Assembly: GCA_937860195.1 (NCBI GenBank)
Contig: CALMBN010000062.1
Span: 1 to 8,450 of the forward strand
Direction of reading: 5' to 3'
DNA from: an uncultured Novosphingobium sp.
GTDB taxonomy: Bacteria; Pseudomonadota; Alphaproteobacteria; Sphingomonadales; Sphingomonadaceae
Length of the DNA stretch: 8,450 nucleotides
Every line of letters begins with the position of its first letter. The stretch's first letter is position 1. The translations under genes and the position numbers were made by a program. The notes beneath the pieces are model-generated. The model had not been told where the DNA came from and searched no databases. It worked only from the letters and a program-made list of their open reading frames with translations. Shown here piece after piece: positions 7,070 to 8,450 of the stretch.

Positions 7070-8020
7070 CTAAAACCCGTCCGCCGCATCCATCAGCGCG
7101 GTCAGTTTTTTCGGCGCCACGCTGCGCCAGCTTCGCGCCAGCCAATCGCTCACCGCGTCCCAGTCGGTATCGCCCAGATCGAGCCGCACGCCGATCCAGC
7201 CATCGCCAAAATAGGGCGGGCGATAATAGCGGGCTTCGTCCATTTCGATCAGTTGGGCCTGCTCTTCGGGCCCGCTGATCTTGACCAGCAGCGCGGTCTT
7301 GCCGTCGCCGTGGTGGTCGAGGCTGACCCAGGCGAATTTCTTGCCCTTGATGATCCCGAAGCAGGGCATGCCGTGCGACAGGCTTTCTTCGGCTTCGGGC
7401 AGGGCCATGGCCCGCTCGCGGACCTGCCCGGTTAGCCATTCGGGCGAGGTGCCCTGGCTGACCAGTGCGGCGAGGCAGCGCGAATAGAGCTGGTGCTCGG
7501 CGATCAGCACTCGCGCGGCGAGCGACATCGCGGTGTCACCCGGCAAAACCGCTACCGGCGTCTGGCCAAGGACCGGCCCATCATCGAGCTCGGCGGTGAC
7601 CAGATGGACGGTGCAGCCGCCATGGCTGTCGCCCGCCTGCAAAGCGCGCTCGTGGGTGTGAAGCCCGGTATATTTGGGCAGCAATGAGGGGTGGATGTTG
7701 ACCATGCGGCCTTGCCAGCCCGCGACGAAGGCGGGCGTGAGAATTCGCATGTAGCCAGCCAATGCGAGGAACTGTGCGCCACTCGACCGGATCGCAGCAT
7801 CCATCGCCGCATCGTGATCGGCACGGTCCATGCCCCTGTGTGGCAGGCAAAAGGTTGCCACGCCTTCAGCCTTGGCCAGCTGAAGGCCGCCCGCTTCGGG
7901 GTTGTTGCTGGCGACCAGCACGATCTCATAGGGGCAGTCTTCGGCGCGCGAAGCATAAAGCAGCGCCGCCATATTGGTGCCGCTGCCCGAGATGAGCACG
8001 GCGATGGAGGTGCGGGTCAT
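7070..8020 (-). CDS. purN: Phosphoribosylglycinamide formyltransferase fused to an MmcQ/YjbR-like domain
   Basis: PurN transfers the formyl group of 10-formyltetrahydrofolate to GAR, the third step of purine synthesis. Residues 1 to about 187 form a complete PurN domain. The phosphoribosyl loop is VLISGSGTNM (8-17). The catalytic residues are Asn108 and His110 in VNIHPSLLP and Asp146 in AELDDGPVLGQ, each two positions from E. coli Asn106, His108 and Asp144. Stand-alone PurN is about 190-215 residues, but this product has 316. Residues about 199-312 match the MmcQ/YjbR (DUF419) family: SHGMPCFGIIKGKKFAWV, LLVKISG, RYYRPPYFGDGWIGVRLD and the closing SWRSVAPKKLTALM. There is no stop or internal ribosome site between the parts, so this is one gene. 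The ATG at 8020 is chosen over the open frame to 8128 because the PurN domain begins there and GGAAGGA lies just upstream. purM ends 153 bp upstream on the same strand. The MmcQ/YjbR role is unknown. Confidence 0.93.
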   Translation of the reverse strand: MTRTSIAVLISGSGTNMAALLYASRAEDCPYEIVLVASNNPEAGGLQLAKAEGVATFCLPHRGMDRADHDAAMDAAIRSSGAQFLALAGYMRILTPAFVAGWQGRMVNIHPSLLPKYTGLHTHERALQAGDSHGGCTVHLVTAELDDGPVLGQTPVAVLPGDTAMSLAARVLIAEHQLYSRCLAALVSQGTSPEWLTGQVRERAMALPEAEESLSHGMPCFGIIKGKKFAWVSLDHHGDGKTALLVKISGPEEQAQLIEMDEARYYRPPYFGDGWIGVRLDLGDTDWDAVSDWLARSWRSVAPKKLTALMDAADGF

Positions 8021-8024
8021 CGTG

Positions 8025-8032
8025 ATCCTTCC
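8025..8032 (-). promoter_or_regulatory. purN ribosome binding site inside the repeat arm
   Basis: Read on the minus strand this is GGAAGGAT, four bases before the purN ATG, with the SD core GGAAGG six bases away. It is also the outermost part of the left arm of the inverted repeat 8025-8168. If the RNA folds, the purN ribosome site is paired. Confidence 0.7.
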
Positions 8033-8168
8033 CGGAACGGGGAGGTGGCAGTCCGAAGGACTGACGGAGGGGTCGGGAGCGGGCCCCATAGGCCGGTTTG
8101 TGTGGCGAGGTCTCGACCCCTCCACCACCCGCTGCGCGGGCGGTCCCCCTCCCCGTTCCGGGGAGGAT
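8025..8168. repeat. 144-bp two-tier inverted repeat in the purM-purN gap
   Basis: The outer arms, 8025-8045 and 8148-8168, are complementary over 21 positions with one mismatch, and each contains the sub-palindrome CCCGGAACGGG. Inward, each side has its own small hairpin: CAGTCCGAAGGACTG (8049-8063) on the left and CCCGCTGCGCGGG (about 8128-8140) on the right. Next comes a second matched pair, GGAGGGGTC (8066-8074) with GACCCCTCC (8115-8123). The whole can fold as a long stem with side hairpins and a GC-rich loop. It has no coding capacity. The design resembles REP/MITE-type intergenic palindromes common in Sphingomonadales genomes. It fills nearly the entire gap between purM and purN. Confidence 0.88.
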
Positions 8169-8173
8169 TGAGG

Positions 8174-8450
8174 TTAGCCGAGATGCTCGGCACTCCAGCT
8201 CTCACGCGATGACCAGACTTCAGCCGCGCCTTGGACGGTGCAGCCGCGTGGGCCGGATTCGATGGCACCGATCACGTGGACCGTCTCACCGGCCGCTTCC
8301 AGATCGGCGATCACACCCGCCACATCGTCCGCTGCAAGTGCCAGCACCATGCCGATGCCGCAATTGAAGGTCCGGGCCATTTCGGCGGGCTCAATGTGGC
8401 CCCGCGCCTGCAGGAACGCCATCAGGCGCGGCTGCTCCCAGCTGCCAACG
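8174..8450 (-). CDS. purM: Phosphoribosylformylglycinamidine cyclo-ligase (AIR synthetase), 3' part only
   Basis: PurM closes the imidazole ring, converting FGAM to AIR with ATP, the fifth step of purine synthesis. Only the last 91 residues are inside the window; the frame is open through position 8450 and the N-terminal part lies beyond it. The visible segment includes [20 protein letters not shown], a strongly conserved part of the PurM C-terminal domain, followed by [10 protein letters not shown], an alternating strand-helix stretch and the closing GPRGCTVQG. The apparent methionine at 8422 is internal, because upstream codons (VGSWEQPRL) continue the PurM sequence. It ends with TAA just outside the inverted repeat and precedes purN on the same strand, the standard purM-purN operon order. 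Confidence 0.95.
   Translation of the reverse strand, partial: VGSWEQPRLMAFLQARGHIEPAEMARTFNCGIGMVLALAADDVAGVIADLEAAGETVHVIGAIESGPRGCTVQGAAEVWSSRESWSAEHLG

Noticed and set aside
8021..8128. N-terminal extension of purN to 8128
   Set aside because: The added 36 residues would be coded by the inverted repeat and precede the normal PurN N-terminus, and a good ribosome site supports the ATG at 8020.

Overview
The window is ordinary chromosomal sequence from a GC-rich alphaproteobacterium. Gene order and protein sequence point to Sphingomonadales (Sphingomonas, Novosphingobium or Erythrobacter-like). The evidence is the purM-purN pair, the pepA-holC-ndk cluster, a divergent lptD-surA pair, and CCCCGGAACGGGG-type intergenic palindromes of the kind seen in that order. 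The genus cannot be fixed from this sequence alone.

Layout. Positions 33-1101 (minus) hold a SurA-type periplasmic chaperone/peptidyl-prolyl isomerase whose reading frame is broken near 340-400 and which stops early near the left edge. Positions 1219-3498 (minus) hold lptD, the outer-membrane LPS translocon, transcribed toward surA. A 97-bp divergent gap separates it from a plus-strand cluster: pepA (leucyl aminopeptidase, 3596-5059), holC (DNA polymerase III chi, start overlapping the pepA stop by one base) and ndk (nucleoside diphosphate kinase, 5579-6001). A strong intrinsic terminator closes the cluster at 6023-6055. Two small plus-strand genes follow: an 82-residue protein of unknown function (6139-6387) and a four-helix MAPEG-family membrane protein (6537-6947) with lower GC than its neighbours. 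At the right end, on the minus strand, are the 3' end of purM (from 8450 to 8174) and purN (8020-7070). purN is extended by a C-terminal MmcQ/YjbR-like domain. A 144-bp two-tier inverted repeat lies between purM and purN, and its end carries the purN Shine-Dalgarno sequence.

How the genes work together. lptD and surA belong to outer-membrane biogenesis: SurA escorts beta-barrel proteins, LptD among them, to the BAM complex. purM and purN supply two steps of de novo purine synthesis, and ndk balances nucleoside triphosphates. holC belongs to the replisome clamp loader and pepA to peptide turnover. No mobile element, CRISPR array, phage or defence system was seen. The points worth a second look are the damaged surA, the PurN fusion, the repeat that doubles as a leader for purN, the unassigned 82-residue protein, and the compositionally different MAPEG gene.
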